A program made the translations under genes and the position numbers. A stretch of DNA of 64,000 bases, from assembly GCA_049317265.1 (NCBI GenBank), contig JBMOIP010000003.1:1-64000 (forward strand). The letters are read 5' to 3'. Below the pieces are notes generated by a model. That model saw only the letters and a program-made list of their open reading frames with translations. It ran no database searches and was not told the DNA's origin. Origin of the DNA: CAIVAT01 sp049317265. Its GTDB lineage: Bacteria; Bacteroidota; Bacteroidia; Bacteroidales; FEN-979. Positions 8,401 to 15,392 of this stretch are shown one piece after another (the stretch's first letter is position 1; each line of letters starts with the position of its first letter).

Positions 8401-8803
8401 GATGAATGAAATATTGAAAGAAATGAATCTTGAGAGTTTTGAAGTGTCAACAACTCGCAATGACAAACCACTGCATAACCAACCGATATTTGGCACGTGG
8501 AAATGTATTGAGAATAAAACCATTATTGAATGGGAAATAGATCGGAGCGGTCTTTCCTTTTATAAGTTTTTTGACAGTCATAACAACTTGTTGCAAAAAA
8601 CCGTGGGGGTTTGGAGAGCACGACAAGGTGAAAACAGTATTCAGTTCGACGAATATTATGGTGCACAAATAGACCAGTTTGCCCAGGCTTATATCGAAAT
8701 AACTGACAATGACCATTTCACATTAACGATCATAGAAAATGGAAATAAGTTATACCAGTTTAAAAAAAGAAAATATACCAGAATAGATTCTAAAAAGATA
8801 TAA
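5447..8803 (+). CDS. TIR-domain membrane protein with repeat body, ankyrin and lipocalin-like C-terminus
   Basis: An 1118-residue protein. Residues about 5-155 are a TIR domain: YAFISYSRKD, then SRFLIVICSPAAADSAWVNKEI, where E94 occupies the position of the catalytic glutamate of NAD-cleaving TIRs. A membrane helix (about 182-199) anchors it. The body (about 250-720) has irregular YD-like beta-hairpin repeats with YDxxGN and YxDxxG elements (YDKHGN, FDEKGNI, YDENGNI), resembling Rhs/MORN-like scaffolds. Two ankyrin-like units follow (about 736-790, TTPLHYACSSG), then a helical TPR-like region (about 805-990) and a C-terminal domain starting FGTWKCIEN that resembles a lipocalin-like fold. First gene of a four-gene operon (18 nt to the next). 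It is more AT-rich than the core genes, suggesting transfer. Role inferred: a membrane-tethered TIR effector whose repeats sense a ligand. Confidence 0.8.
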   Translation: MERFQYYAFISYSRKDKKWAEWLHKKLENYKLPSIIRKESNGNLPKQIRPIFRDKTDIGPGDLEVNIKNELEDSRFLIVICSPAAADSAWVNKEIRHFKSFGRGERIIPFIIEGTPDPKNEHEKQCYPAELSTNTLGVSVKELSKEAACVKVIAAILGLKFDQLWQRHKRSEKRKIIIRSTALSLISFLLLSLSLWYWDYNRVKIKYFADYTERWGVPEGICKLTREEASHRYISYLFEYRRRKLQKVKIVGNKNQLRVEGHAEKAKREPETHFEYRADGKLLIKKCFNLVGFETVRYTFSEDLRTINIVSADERTPQSVNSGLTSTVNYNNQSEIIRFLNEYDSHGRLIKQEFAKDIWNTPAADACGIYGLNYEYFPNDQIKSVTYLDESGHKTVKSNSQQYSWESKKEFSYNTQGWLVKITSFDLDGEPSNNEWNYCSEEDIHDKWGNIIEIRFYDRRNQLTINHLNFAIERMVYDENGNIVEHSYHDKAGNPAECKFGYSKFTNEFDFSTDITTTTKYFDQSGQLKLNQQGFAISKTINSFPDSTIRVTIEYYNQKQKPCLLKDYGYFSVSSQYDKHGNLYMIVYRDTLGKFCVSNYGYVAYFAEYKDNLKTLETYLPLDSSKLIVEHLGYTKVTHQYDKWRNLIENRYFDRKMNPVNNAKGFHKECWAFDEKGNIRSVIYYNTNGELANNLDYNAAIYEAAYQYNDYGTPTITNNWYDKNRDPVTKNLPLKTTPLHYACSSGQPNMVMQLLAQGADKLSIGEDGLTPAQNAALFNKPECLALIYPKFNYNMPVTKVNNREDIDILNCQLILAGKETDIIQRYKAAIKLENQIILFSAKNPELVLSYYRCVALIADQLGDCQVAYSMFHKSYKMTVLRNENDQIRRGMACSCSWYALKAGKFNEAYDILKPYEQTIRSEKKTESLTMNFAHALFFNNKVEEAKEIYFANSGKQFPKSNHQNWNSILVNDFKILTWLGNGKKEMNEILKEMNLESFEVSTTRNDKPLHNQPIFGTWKCIENKTIIEWEIDRSGLSFYKFFDSHNNLLQKTVGVWRARQGENSIQFDEYYGAQIDQFAQAYIEITDNDHFTLTIIENGNKLYQFKKRKYTRIDSKKI

Positions 8804-8821
8804 ATAAAACAGCAATTTCAA

Positions 8822-10858
8822 ATGTCAGCAAATGCACTTCATTACACCGATACTACTTCGGAATGCCTGTCCAACGTCCTGGTTATCTCTATTTTATTGA
8901 TGCTTTTTGGCATTTACCTACTTTACTTCAGGCGAAAGAAAGAAGGCTTTCTGAAATTTATCCGTTTTTTCCTGTTGCCCTTTACCTTTTTTAGTGGTTT
9001 TGTGGTTTATTTTATAGGTTACCAGGGGGGGAATACACCCTACAGTCTTTATTCTGTGCTGCCTGACTTCCTGGAATCGGTTTTCTCTGCCACCCGTTTG
9101 TTCATCCTGGGCAACGATTTTGTAGAACTGGAGGCATCTTTCAAACATAACCCGATTTTTCATGCCATGTTTTCGCTTGTGGCAGCTTTGGCAGCATTTA
9201 TTTTTATTTCCGTAATGGTAAGCGTGTTCTTGAAGGATTGGCTTATCAAACTAAAAATAAGCAATATAGATGCCGAGGAAAACCACTTCTTTTTCAGCAT
9301 CAATCACGCTGCGTTTGCCCTGTCGGCAGATTTGTTGAAAAACAATTCAAAACGCCTGGTAGTGTTTGTCAACAACATGAGTGGGAATGAAAACCAGCAC
9401 CTATACTCCCGGTTGCCTGATACAGCCTATGTGGTCAGGAACAAATCATTTTTCGACAACATCAACCTTGAAAAAGAGGAAGGACTGCTTCATTTTTTTC
9501 GTCACAAGAAAGAACCTGAACATGCCAGGGACGCCAATGACAGCATCTTCCACAATCTAAAAATTATAGAAAAGAAAATCGGGATTGCAGAAACCCACCT
9601 CTATTTTTTATCCGACGATGAAGATTGGAATGTGGAACATGCAAAAATGATACTAAATAAATTAAAGAACCGCCTGATTAACAAACCAGTCAGAATTCAC
9701 GTTGCAACTTATACAGAAATTGCCGAAAAGCATTTTGCTCAATACACCCGATTAAGTACAACGGAGATAACCGTCGTTATCCACCATTATGCATCCATCG
9801 TTTCTCGACAGTTGATTTTGGAGCATCATCCTGTGGATTCAATGGAGATTGACAGCGCAACAGCAACTGTCACAACCGATTTCAATGCGTTGGTCATTGG
9901 ATTCGGGCAAATTGGAACGCACGTGTTGCGTAAACTGATTGAGCATGGGCAATTTGCCGGCGCCGAATTTCATGCCATGATGATTGATAAGTGCATGAAC
10001 GTCCTGAGAGGAAGATTTGAATATCTTTACCCGGGTTTGCCAGCAAATTATGAACTCAGTTTTGCAGAGGCAGAAGCTGGCAATACCAAATTTTACAATG
10101 AGATAAAGAAGCTCATCGGAAAACTAAACTACATCGTAATTTCATTGGGGAATGATGCCCTGAATATCCAGACTGCACTGGAGATATTGGAAATGAACGA
10201 TATAAGAAGCAACAAGTTACTAAAGATTTTCATTAAACTGGAAGAGGAAAGCCACTGGAAAGAGACACTTGAAGGGTATAAAGGTCAGATTTTCATCTTC
10301 GGTGAAGCATCCCGTGTTTTCACTGAAGAGAACATACTGAAGGGCACCGCCGAAAGGCGTGGAAGAATAATCCATGATGTATATAACGATCTGATTTATC
10401 CAAATCCTGATAAACAACCTTTTGATGCAATTTCCCGGCATGAGCAACTTTCAAATATGTCATCTGCCGAGCATTTGTATGCCAAAGTACGATTATTGGG
10501 GTATGACAATCCGGATGATATTTCCGCTAAATTTACCAATAATGCCGGTTTTAATAAATCTCTTTCCGAAATACAGAAACTGAATTTGTCAGTTGGGGAA
10601 CATCTCCGGTGGAATGCTTTTCACTTTATCCATGGATGGGCGAAACTACCCTTCGAAGAGATAAATGGCACTGATAAAAAAACAAAATATAAAAACCGTA
10701 AGAACACAATTCACAGAAAACACGCATGCCTGGTAAGCTGGGAAAAATTAACTGAATTAAGCGATTTGCTGGGCGAAGATATGCAGAAACCAGATGTAGA
10801 TTCTGTTGAAAACATATACAATTTCATCAATTACCATCCCCGGAATAATGCAGGATAG
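8822..10858 (+). CDS. Three-TM protein with TrkA-N/RCK-like Rossmann domain and C-terminal RyR-like domain
   Basis: A 678-residue protein. Three membrane helices lie at about 18-36, 46-67 and 112-136. The cytosolic part has a first Rossmann-like unit (about 150-330, with RLVVFVNN) and a second, clear TrkA-N/RCK-type domain opening with NALVIGFGQIGTHVLRKL (about 355-372) and continuing with LNYIVISLGNDALNIQTA. The last 90 residues (EHLRWNAFHFIHGW, then RKHACLVSWEKL) follow the RyR-repeat pattern H..W...... GW ... HpcLVpw..L. This order recalls CASTOR/POLLUX-like channels with tandem RCK domains, but I see no TxGYG filter, so channel function is a hypothesis. It sits 18 nt after the TIR gene and overlaps a free-standing RyR gene, so all three are likely co-expressed. 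Confidence 0.75.
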   Translation: MSANALHYTDTTSECLSNVLVISILLMLFGIYLLYFRRKKEGFLKFIRFFLLPFTFFSGFVVYFIGYQGGNTPYSLYSVLPDFLESVFSATRLFILGNDFVELEASFKHNPIFHAMFSLVAALAAFIFISVMVSVFLKDWLIKLKISNIDAEENHFFFSINHAAFALSADLLKNNSKRLVVFVNNMSGNENQHLYSRLPDTAYVVRNKSFFDNINLEKEEGLLHFFRHKKEPEHARDANDSIFHNLKIIEKKIGIAETHLYFLSDDEDWNVEHAKMILNKLKNRLINKPVRIHVATYTEIAEKHFAQYTRLSTTEITVVIHHYASIVSRQLILEHHPVDSMEIDSATATVTTDFNALVIGFGQIGTHVLRKLIEHGQFAGAEFHAMMIDKCMNVLRGRFEYLYPGLPANYELSFAEAEAGNTKFYNEIKKLIGKLNYIVISLGNDALNIQTALEILEMNDIRSNKLLKIFIKLEEESHWKETLEGYKGQIFIFGEASRVFTEENILKGTAERRGRIIHDVYNDLIYPNPDKQPFDAISRHEQLSNMSSAEHLYAKVRLLGYDNPDDISAKFTNNAGFNKSLSEIQKLNLSVGEHLRWNAFHFIHGWAKLPFEEINGTDKKTKYKNRKNTIHRKHACLVSWEKLTELSDLLGEDMQKPDVDSVENIYNFINYHPRNNAG

Positions 10859-11123
10859 ATCAATGACCGAAATAATGTCGGAGGAATCGTTTGTGGCAAC
10901 GCTCGAATTTCTTTCAGAAAATGTTCACAACCAATGGATGGCCGGACGGATAGCCGAAGGCTGGAAATATGGCAAACAAAGAAATGACATCCTGAAAGAG
11001 CATCCTGGTTTGGTTCCATATCAGGACTTATCAGAGGAAGAAAAAGAGTATGACCGGCAAACAGTTGTGACTACTATAAAATGCCTGATAGACTGTGGGT
11101 TTGAAATAAAAAAGAAGAAATAA
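10848..11123 (+). CDS. Stand-alone RyR-domain protein
   Basis: A 91-residue protein if started at ATG 10848 (overlapping the previous gene by 11 nt); ATG 10863 and 10875 are alternatives. Almost the whole protein is one RyR domain: FLSENVHNQWMAGRIAEGW, then YGKQRND, EHPGLVPYQDLSEEEKEYDR and a terminal helix ending DCGFEI. Conserved positions of the RyR repeat (HxxW, GWxYGxxR, HPxLVPYxxL, EKxYDR) are all present. Eukaryotic RyR repeats are parts of calcium-release channels; the bacterial domain is thought to be a ligand-binding module, but its ligand is not established. It lies between the RCK-RyR membrane protein and the second TIR gene, 17 nt before the latter. Confidence 0.82.
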   Translation: MQDRSMTEIMSEESFVATLEFLSENVHNQWMAGRIAEGWKYGKQRNDILKEHPGLVPYQDLSEEEKEYDRQTVVTTIKCLIDCGFEIKKKK

Positions 11124-11140
11124 ATAGTACTTATAAGTAT

Positions 11141-12433
11141 ATGGATCATGATGTTTTTATAAGCTATTCCAGCAAGAATAAGCAAACTGCCGATGCGATC
11201 TGTCATGTTTTGGAACAACATAAAATCAAATGCTGGATAGCCCCGCGTGATATTTCGATTGGAGATAAATATGGCAATGTAATTGAACAGGCAATCTGTA
11301 CATGCAAAGTATTTATCATTATCTTCTCAAAAGAATCAAGCCTCTCACAGTGGGTGGGGAGCGAGCTGAATATTGCATTTACCGACTGCCGTGTAATTAT
11401 GCCATTTCGTATCGACAGCACCAGACTGGAGGGTGAAATGCGATTAATGCTGAACAACAAGCATTGGATTGATGCGTATCCTGCTCCGGAAGAGCGTTTC
11501 GCCGAACTTGTATCTGCGGTGGCGAGGGAAGTAGGTTTAAAAATCACTCCTTCAGCTTCTCCTTTACCCAATGATGATTTGCCTTTCAAGCGGGAACAAC
11601 CGCTACGGGCAGAGGAAAAAGAGAATCAGAAAACCCAGCAGAAAACCTGTCCAAATCCCGCGTGTAAACGAACCGGATTGTCCGGAGAGGCTGTGTATTG
11701 TCCTTTTTGTTCCACCAAACTCACTGGCTCAGGCAGTAACTTTGTCAACTTTACTGAAACAGTAAATGGCGTTACTTTCGACATGTTGGTTGTTGAGGGA
11801 GGGACTTTCATGATGGGGAGCAATGATGGAGGAGATGATGAAAGACCTATTCATAAAGTTACCCTGTATAGCTTCTGCATCGGTAAATACCCGGTAACCC
11901 AGAAACTATGGCAGCTGTTAATGGAAAACAACCCAAGTCACTTTAAAGGCTACCAATTGCCGGTTGATCAGGTAAGTTGGGCCAATACCCAGGAATTTAT
12001 CCAGAAGCTCAATTTTATAACCGGAAAAAACTACAGGTTACCAACCGAAGCCGAATGGGAATATGCAGCCAGAGGGGGGAATCAAAGCAGGGGTTATACC
12101 TACAGCGGTAGTAACATAATTGACGATGTTGCTTGGTATAATAGTAATTCAGGTGGAGAGACCCATCATGTGGGGCAGAAACACGCCAATGAACTTGGGC
12201 TTTATGACATGAACGGGAATGTTTGGGAATGGTGTAACGATTGGTACTCGAAAGATTATTATGCAAGTAGTCCAGAATCTAATCCTCAAGGCCTAGCGGA
12301 TGGCTACTACCGCGTGAATCGCGGTGGCAGTTGGTACAACTATGCTCAGGGATGCCGTGCTTCGGATCGCGGCCACGGCACCCCCGTCAGCCGCTGCGCC
12401 TATTTGGGTTTTCGGTTGGTTCTTGTCCCTTAG
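11141..12433 (+). CDS. TIR-zinc ribbon-FGE/C-type-lectin-fold protein with DGR-like variable C-terminus
   Basis: A 430-residue protein. The TIR domain is at about 1-130, opening DHDVFISYSSKNK; E75 in SQWVGSEL aligns with the NADase glutamate. A zinc ribbon follows with C170, C175, C187 and C190. Residues about 208-430 are an FGE-sulfatase domain (GGTFMMGS, YRLPTEAEWEYAARGG, GLYDMNGNVWEWCNDW, RGGSW, LGFRL). The catalytic Cys pair of true formylglycine-generating enzymes is not present near RGGSW, so it is probably a binding fold. Residues 399-421 have the composition expected of a DGR variable region. Fourth gene of the operon, 17 nt after the RyR gene. Known family facts: DGR targets often use this fold to diversify ligand binding. 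Inference: a diversified sensor coupled to a TIR effector. Confidence 0.85.
   Translation: MDHDVFISYSSKNKQTADAICHVLEQHKIKCWIAPRDISIGDKYGNVIEQAICTCKVFIIIFSKESSLSQWVGSELNIAFTDCRVIMPFRIDSTRLEGEMRLMLNNKHWIDAYPAPEERFAELVSAVAREVGLKITPSASPLPNDDLPFKREQPLRAEEKENQKTQQKTCPNPACKRTGLSGEAVYCPFCSTKLTGSGSNFVNFTETVNGVTFDMLVVEGGTFMMGSNDGGDDERPIHKVTLYSFCIGKYPVTQKLWQLLMENNPSHFKGYQLPVDQVSWANTQEFIQKLNFITGKNYRLPTEAEWEYAARGGNQSRGYTYSGSNIIDDVAWYNSNSGGETHHVGQKHANELGLYDMNGNVWEWCNDWYSKDYYASSPESNPQGLADGYYRVNRGGSWYNYAQGCRASDRGHGTPVSRCAYLGFRLVLVP
12332..12415 (+). other. Candidate diversity-generating-retroelement variable region
   Basis: Codons for residues 399-421 run tac, aac, tat ... gat, ggc, cac, ggc ... gtc, agc ... 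tgc, gcc, tat between invariant anchors (SW, AQ, CRAS, R, TP, R, LGFRL). Of 13 candidate variable codons, 12 end in C or T, as expected if an AAY template codon were mutated at its adenines. From 12350 to 12403 only 6 of 54 bases are A. No template repeat or reverse transcriptase is in the window, so it would be an orphan or trans-diversified target. Confidence 0.55.
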
Positions 12434-12534
12434 TTCAATGGCAGATATTTGGGCCATCCCTTATAAGCTGAAAAAGAAATTTGCAAAAGTGAGAGAAGGA
12501 CGGCCGAAATAAAAGCCAACGAGTACTAATACAC

Positions 12535-12557
12535 ACCGCGCAGCGGTCGGATTTTTT
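12535..12557 (+). terminator. Short terminator after the TIR-FGE gene
   Basis: ACCGC-GCA-GCGGT forms a 5-bp stem followed by CGGATTTTTT. It lies 101 nt after the TIR-FGE stop and would end the four-gene operon. The stem is short, so confidence is moderate. Confidence 0.5.
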
Positions 12558-12636
12558 CCTTATATGACAGGAAGAACAAGAAGACAGAATGGAGTGAACG
12601 TTGGGATAAAAGGTTACGAAAATATCTAAAAAAAAG

Positions 12637-12978
12637 ATGGCATATAGTTTAAGTGTTTCTGCTAAAATATCTGATGATCATAAGGTACGGATTGAACCTG
12701 CATGGTGGGATAGAGATGAGTTGAAAAAAGCATATACATTCGAAGAAGTATGGGCGAATGGCTGCTATTTGGACTATATTTTAAACGTAGATAAAAGAAC
12801 CTTTATTGACATTGTAACTTCTCAGGAAAAGCATAGGCAGGAAGGAGTATTTAAGTATGAGGGTTGGATAGAGACCAACGATTTAACAAAGGCGGAGATA
12901 GAAAATTTAATTGAAAATATGCCTGAAAATGAAGTCGTTGAAATTCTCATATTTGAATGGGAATCAGGTTTGGGTTAA
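12637..12978 (+). CDS. Small acidic protein of unknown function
   Basis: A 113-residue protein starting MAYSLSVSAKISDDHKVRIE. I do not recognise the family. It is acidic, tryptophan-containing (PAWWDRDEL, FEEVWANGCY) and has no signal peptide or membrane segment. The C-terminal half has an alternating helix/strand pattern ending VVEILIFEWESGLG, and size and composition recall SMI1/immunity-type or adaptor proteins, but this is only an impression. It is followed after 7 nt by another unknown small gene, so the two probably form a pair. They sit between the TIR-FGE gene and the double FGE gene, just after the DGR-like variable region. Confidence 0.6.
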   Translation: MAYSLSVSAKISDDHKVRIEPAWWDRDELKKAYTFEEVWANGCYLDYILNVDKRTFIDIVTSQEKHRQEGVFKYEGWIETNDLTKAEIENLIENMPENEVVEILIFEWESGLG

Positions 12979-12985
12979 TGTCATA

Positions 12986-13411
12986 ATGATATCTGCAAAA
13001 ATGATTACATCCTATTCCATTGAGAATCCTTTCGAGTTTCTTGGGGTTTCGTACAAGAATTTACAGCAATTCAGAGATCAATTGACTGAAATTGATAAAC
13101 ATCCTGATCCACTCTACCGAATTGTAACGGATAACCGTCAGAATCTCTTTTTAATACGGTTTGAATTATATCCTTGTTTCGACTCCAGCGACCGGATTTA
13201 CGAAAACAGGCATTACCGATATCTTTTCTATTGTAAAGATCGTGAAGAACTTGCCATGAAGTTAAAATATCTCAAAGACATCACTTATTTGAGCACAGGC
13301 GCCCAGAACAATCCTAAACTAATCCCCAACCTTTTTTATGGGGAAGACACCTTGTTCTTTGAAATCGCTGAAAAAGACGCAATAGTCCCTGATTTTCAAA
13401 TAAAAACCTAA
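12986..13411 (+). CDS. Hypothetical cytosolic protein, paired with the previous gene
   Basis: A 141-residue protein from ATG 12986, 7 nt after the previous stop (ATG 13001 is an alternative; a longer frame from 12911 would overlap the previous gene heavily and is less likely). No family recognised. The N-terminal half (NPFEFLGVSYKNLQQFRDQL, then PLYRIVTDNRQNLFLIRFEL) looks like mixed alpha/beta; the end is rich in aromatic and acidic residues. No signal peptide, membrane helix or metal motif is visible. Position within the TIR/RyR cluster suggests a role with the FGE proteins, but nothing in the sequence proves it. Confidence 0.55.
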   Translation: MISAKMITSYSIENPFEFLGVSYKNLQQFRDQLTEIDKHPDPLYRIVTDNRQNLFLIRFELYPCFDSSDRIYENRHYRYLFYCKDREELAMKLKYLKDITYLSTGAQNNPKLIPNLFYGEDTLFFEIAEKDAIVPDFQIKT

Positions 13412-13477
13412 TTATTTTCACTCTGTTAAAGATTTCCTAAACGATAAATTAGTCCAACATTCTAACAATAATTATCG

Positions 13478-15190
13478 ATGGAGGCCATCAAAGAAAAAGT
13501 CAATGAACTAAGTTTTACCCTCCTCCCCATCCCTGGCGGCACTTTCCTGATGGGCAATGAAAACGAGCTGGCCACACGGAACGTGCATAAGGTGGAGATC
13601 AGCGATTTCTACCTGACTGAAATACCTGTTACGGTTTCGCTGTTTTACCAGTTTGCACGGGAAGTCATTGAAAATGGAGAACATGAGGAAAGTGGCAGCT
13701 ACATGTGGATGAAAAGCGGTTTCCGTTTTACAGGGGGAATCAACTGGCAGCATGATGAGAAAGGACAACTACGGACCCATTTTAATGACAATCGCCCGAT
13801 TGTAAATGTGAGCTGGTATGAAGCCGATGCCTTCTGCCAGTGGCTGGGTCGTAAAACGGGAAAGCCTTACCGGCTGCCCACCGAGGCTGAATGGGAATAT
13901 GCTGCAAAAAGGGGAGTAACCGGTGCCGACCTTCCAAATTTGACGAAAAGTGGTTTTGATCCTGTCCAGCTGGATGAAATGGCCTGGTACAGGTCCAATT
14001 CAGGCTCATCCCTCCATCCGGCAGGGCTAAAATCGTCAAACAAATTTGGGTTGCACGACATGATCGGGAACGTATGGGAGTGGTGCAACGATTGGCATAG
14101 CCCGATTTACTATCGTTATTCTGCTTTTCAGAATCCAGGCGGCCCGTCCGCAGGGATAAATAAGATATACAGGGGTGGGGGCTGGGATACCACACCTTCG
14201 TTTTGTACCCCAACTTACAGGGGCATGGATAAACCAGAAAAGCGTTTTAATTTTACCGGGTTCAGGCTGGCACTTGATACCCTGGCTGGAAAAGAAACAG
14301 CCGATTTTCATCCTGCTTTTATTAGAATTTGCTCGGCCTGTGGCCAGAAGAATTTTTTCGGCAATGAAAGCTGCCGAAGCTGTGATGCCCCTGGTTTTAT
14401 GCCTTTGCTGCCCAAACAAGCATCATCTGTTTCAATTGATCAGGCCTTCACTCAACCTGGGATGGAACCGCTGCGGGTTCAGGGGAGAATTTCCGATCCG
14501 GGCAATTCAAAGATCGTTACCGGGCGGATTGGAAAAGTTGAATTTAAGATGTTACCCATAGAGGGCGGAACTTTTACAATGGGGAAAGGGATTAGCAACA
14601 GCGGGTTATTAAGGCATTTGGTAACACTGGATGGCTTTTTTATGGGCCAGGTTCCTGTTACGCAAGCCTTATGGATGGAAGTAATGGATTTTAATCCGAG
14701 TGAGATTACAGGTGCCGATTTGCCGGTGACCAATATAAACTGGTATGATGCCGAAGCCTTTACCCTGAAACTTGCCTGCCTTACCGGTCAGAATTATCGT
14801 CTTCCGACCGAGGCTGAGTGGGAATTTGCCGCACGCGGGGGCAACCTGAGCAGGAATACCAGGTATGCAGGCAGTAACCGGTTAACCGAGGTCGGAGTCT
14901 TCAATCAGAAACGCGGAAATTACGGTCCCGGGCCAGTGGCCACCCTTAAGCCCAACGAACTGGGATTGTATGATATGAGCGGAAATGTTTTGGAGTGGTG
15001 CAGCGATTGGTTCAACGATTATCCGGGTACGCCCCAGGTTAATCCAAAAGGACCGGCTTCAGGATCGGACCGTGTTCAAAGGGGCGGGTATTTTTATACC
15101 AGTGCACCAGGCTGCCGGATTATAACGCGTGCATATGGCAATCCATTAAGGTATATGTCATGGTATGGTTTCAGGCTGGCATTGAGTTAA
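13478..15190 (+). CDS. Double FGE-sulfatase-domain protein with central zinc ribbon
   Basis: A 570-residue protein with two complete FGE-sulfatase (formylglycine-generating enzyme fold) domains: about 10-268 (PGGTFLMGN, YRLPTEAEWEYAAKRG, FGLHDMIGNVWEWCNDW, GFRLAL) and about 352-570 (EGGTFTMGK, YRLPTEAEWEFAARGG, GLYDMSGNVLEWCSDW, YGFRLALS). Between them lies a zinc ribbon (CSACGQKNF and ESCRSCDAPG, about 286-308). Neither domain has the Cys pair of catalytic FGE near RGG, so both are probably binding domains. Their C-termini use codons such as ata, tta, atg and tca and do not show the mutated-AAY signature seen in the TIR-FGE gene. It may be the non-diversified partner or ancestor of that protein. 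No TIR domain is present. Confidence 0.85.
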   Translation: MEAIKEKVNELSFTLLPIPGGTFLMGNENELATRNVHKVEISDFYLTEIPVTVSLFYQFAREVIENGEHEESGSYMWMKSGFRFTGGINWQHDEKGQLRTHFNDNRPIVNVSWYEADAFCQWLGRKTGKPYRLPTEAEWEYAAKRGVTGADLPNLTKSGFDPVQLDEMAWYRSNSGSSLHPAGLKSSNKFGLHDMIGNVWEWCNDWHSPIYYRYSAFQNPGGPSAGINKIYRGGGWDTTPSFCTPTYRGMDKPEKRFNFTGFRLALDTLAGKETADFHPAFIRICSACGQKNFFGNESCRSCDAPGFMPLLPKQASSVSIDQAFTQPGMEPLRVQGRISDPGNSKIVTGRIGKVEFKMLPIEGGTFTMGKGISNSGLLRHLVTLDGFFMGQVPVTQALWMEVMDFNPSEITGADLPVTNINWYDAEAFTLKLACLTGQNYRLPTEAEWEFAARGGNLSRNTRYAGSNRLTEVGVFNQKRGNYGPGPVATLKPNELGLYDMSGNVLEWCSDWFNDYPGTPQVNPKGPASGSDRVQRGGYFYTSAPGCRIITRAYGNPLRYMSWYGFRLALS

Positions 15191-15392
15191 ATGGCAACCA
15201 TATTTCCGATCCTGAAGCCATTTACGGTTAGATAAGGCATGTATTGCCATAAAAAAATTCCTCCTTCTTTAAAAAATTGTTACTATTTGGAATTCTGTTA
15301 AATTTATCGGAAGGACCTCATATTTTTGCACTTAAAAGCGGGGACATCGCAGATACCTATAAATATTGTTTCCGAAAATCGGGCAAATCATC
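15191..15392. promoter_or_regulatory. Intergenic region with -7 box for the next secreted protein
   Basis: TATTTTTG at 15321-15328 is a full match to TAnnTTTG and would give a leader of about 57 nt before ATG 15393. I do not find a well-spaced -33 TTTG, so it is a half-supported promoter. No other element is seen. Confidence 0.4.

Noticed and set aside
12324..12512. 62-codon frame overlapping the variable region and running past the TIR-FGE stop
   Set aside because: It is in another frame of a well-supported domain; its alanine-rich start is the shadow of the GC-rich variable region.
12434..12636. DGR accessory gene, template repeat or RT remnant downstream of the variable region
   Set aside because: I searched this gap for a template (AAC-rich copy of the variable region) and RT motifs and found neither; a basic frame near 12570-12640 is too short to name.
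13478..15190. True formylglycine-generating enzyme activity for the FGE proteins
   Set aside because: The active-site cysteine pair expected around the RGGS...C..C region is not present, so sulfatase activation is unlikely.
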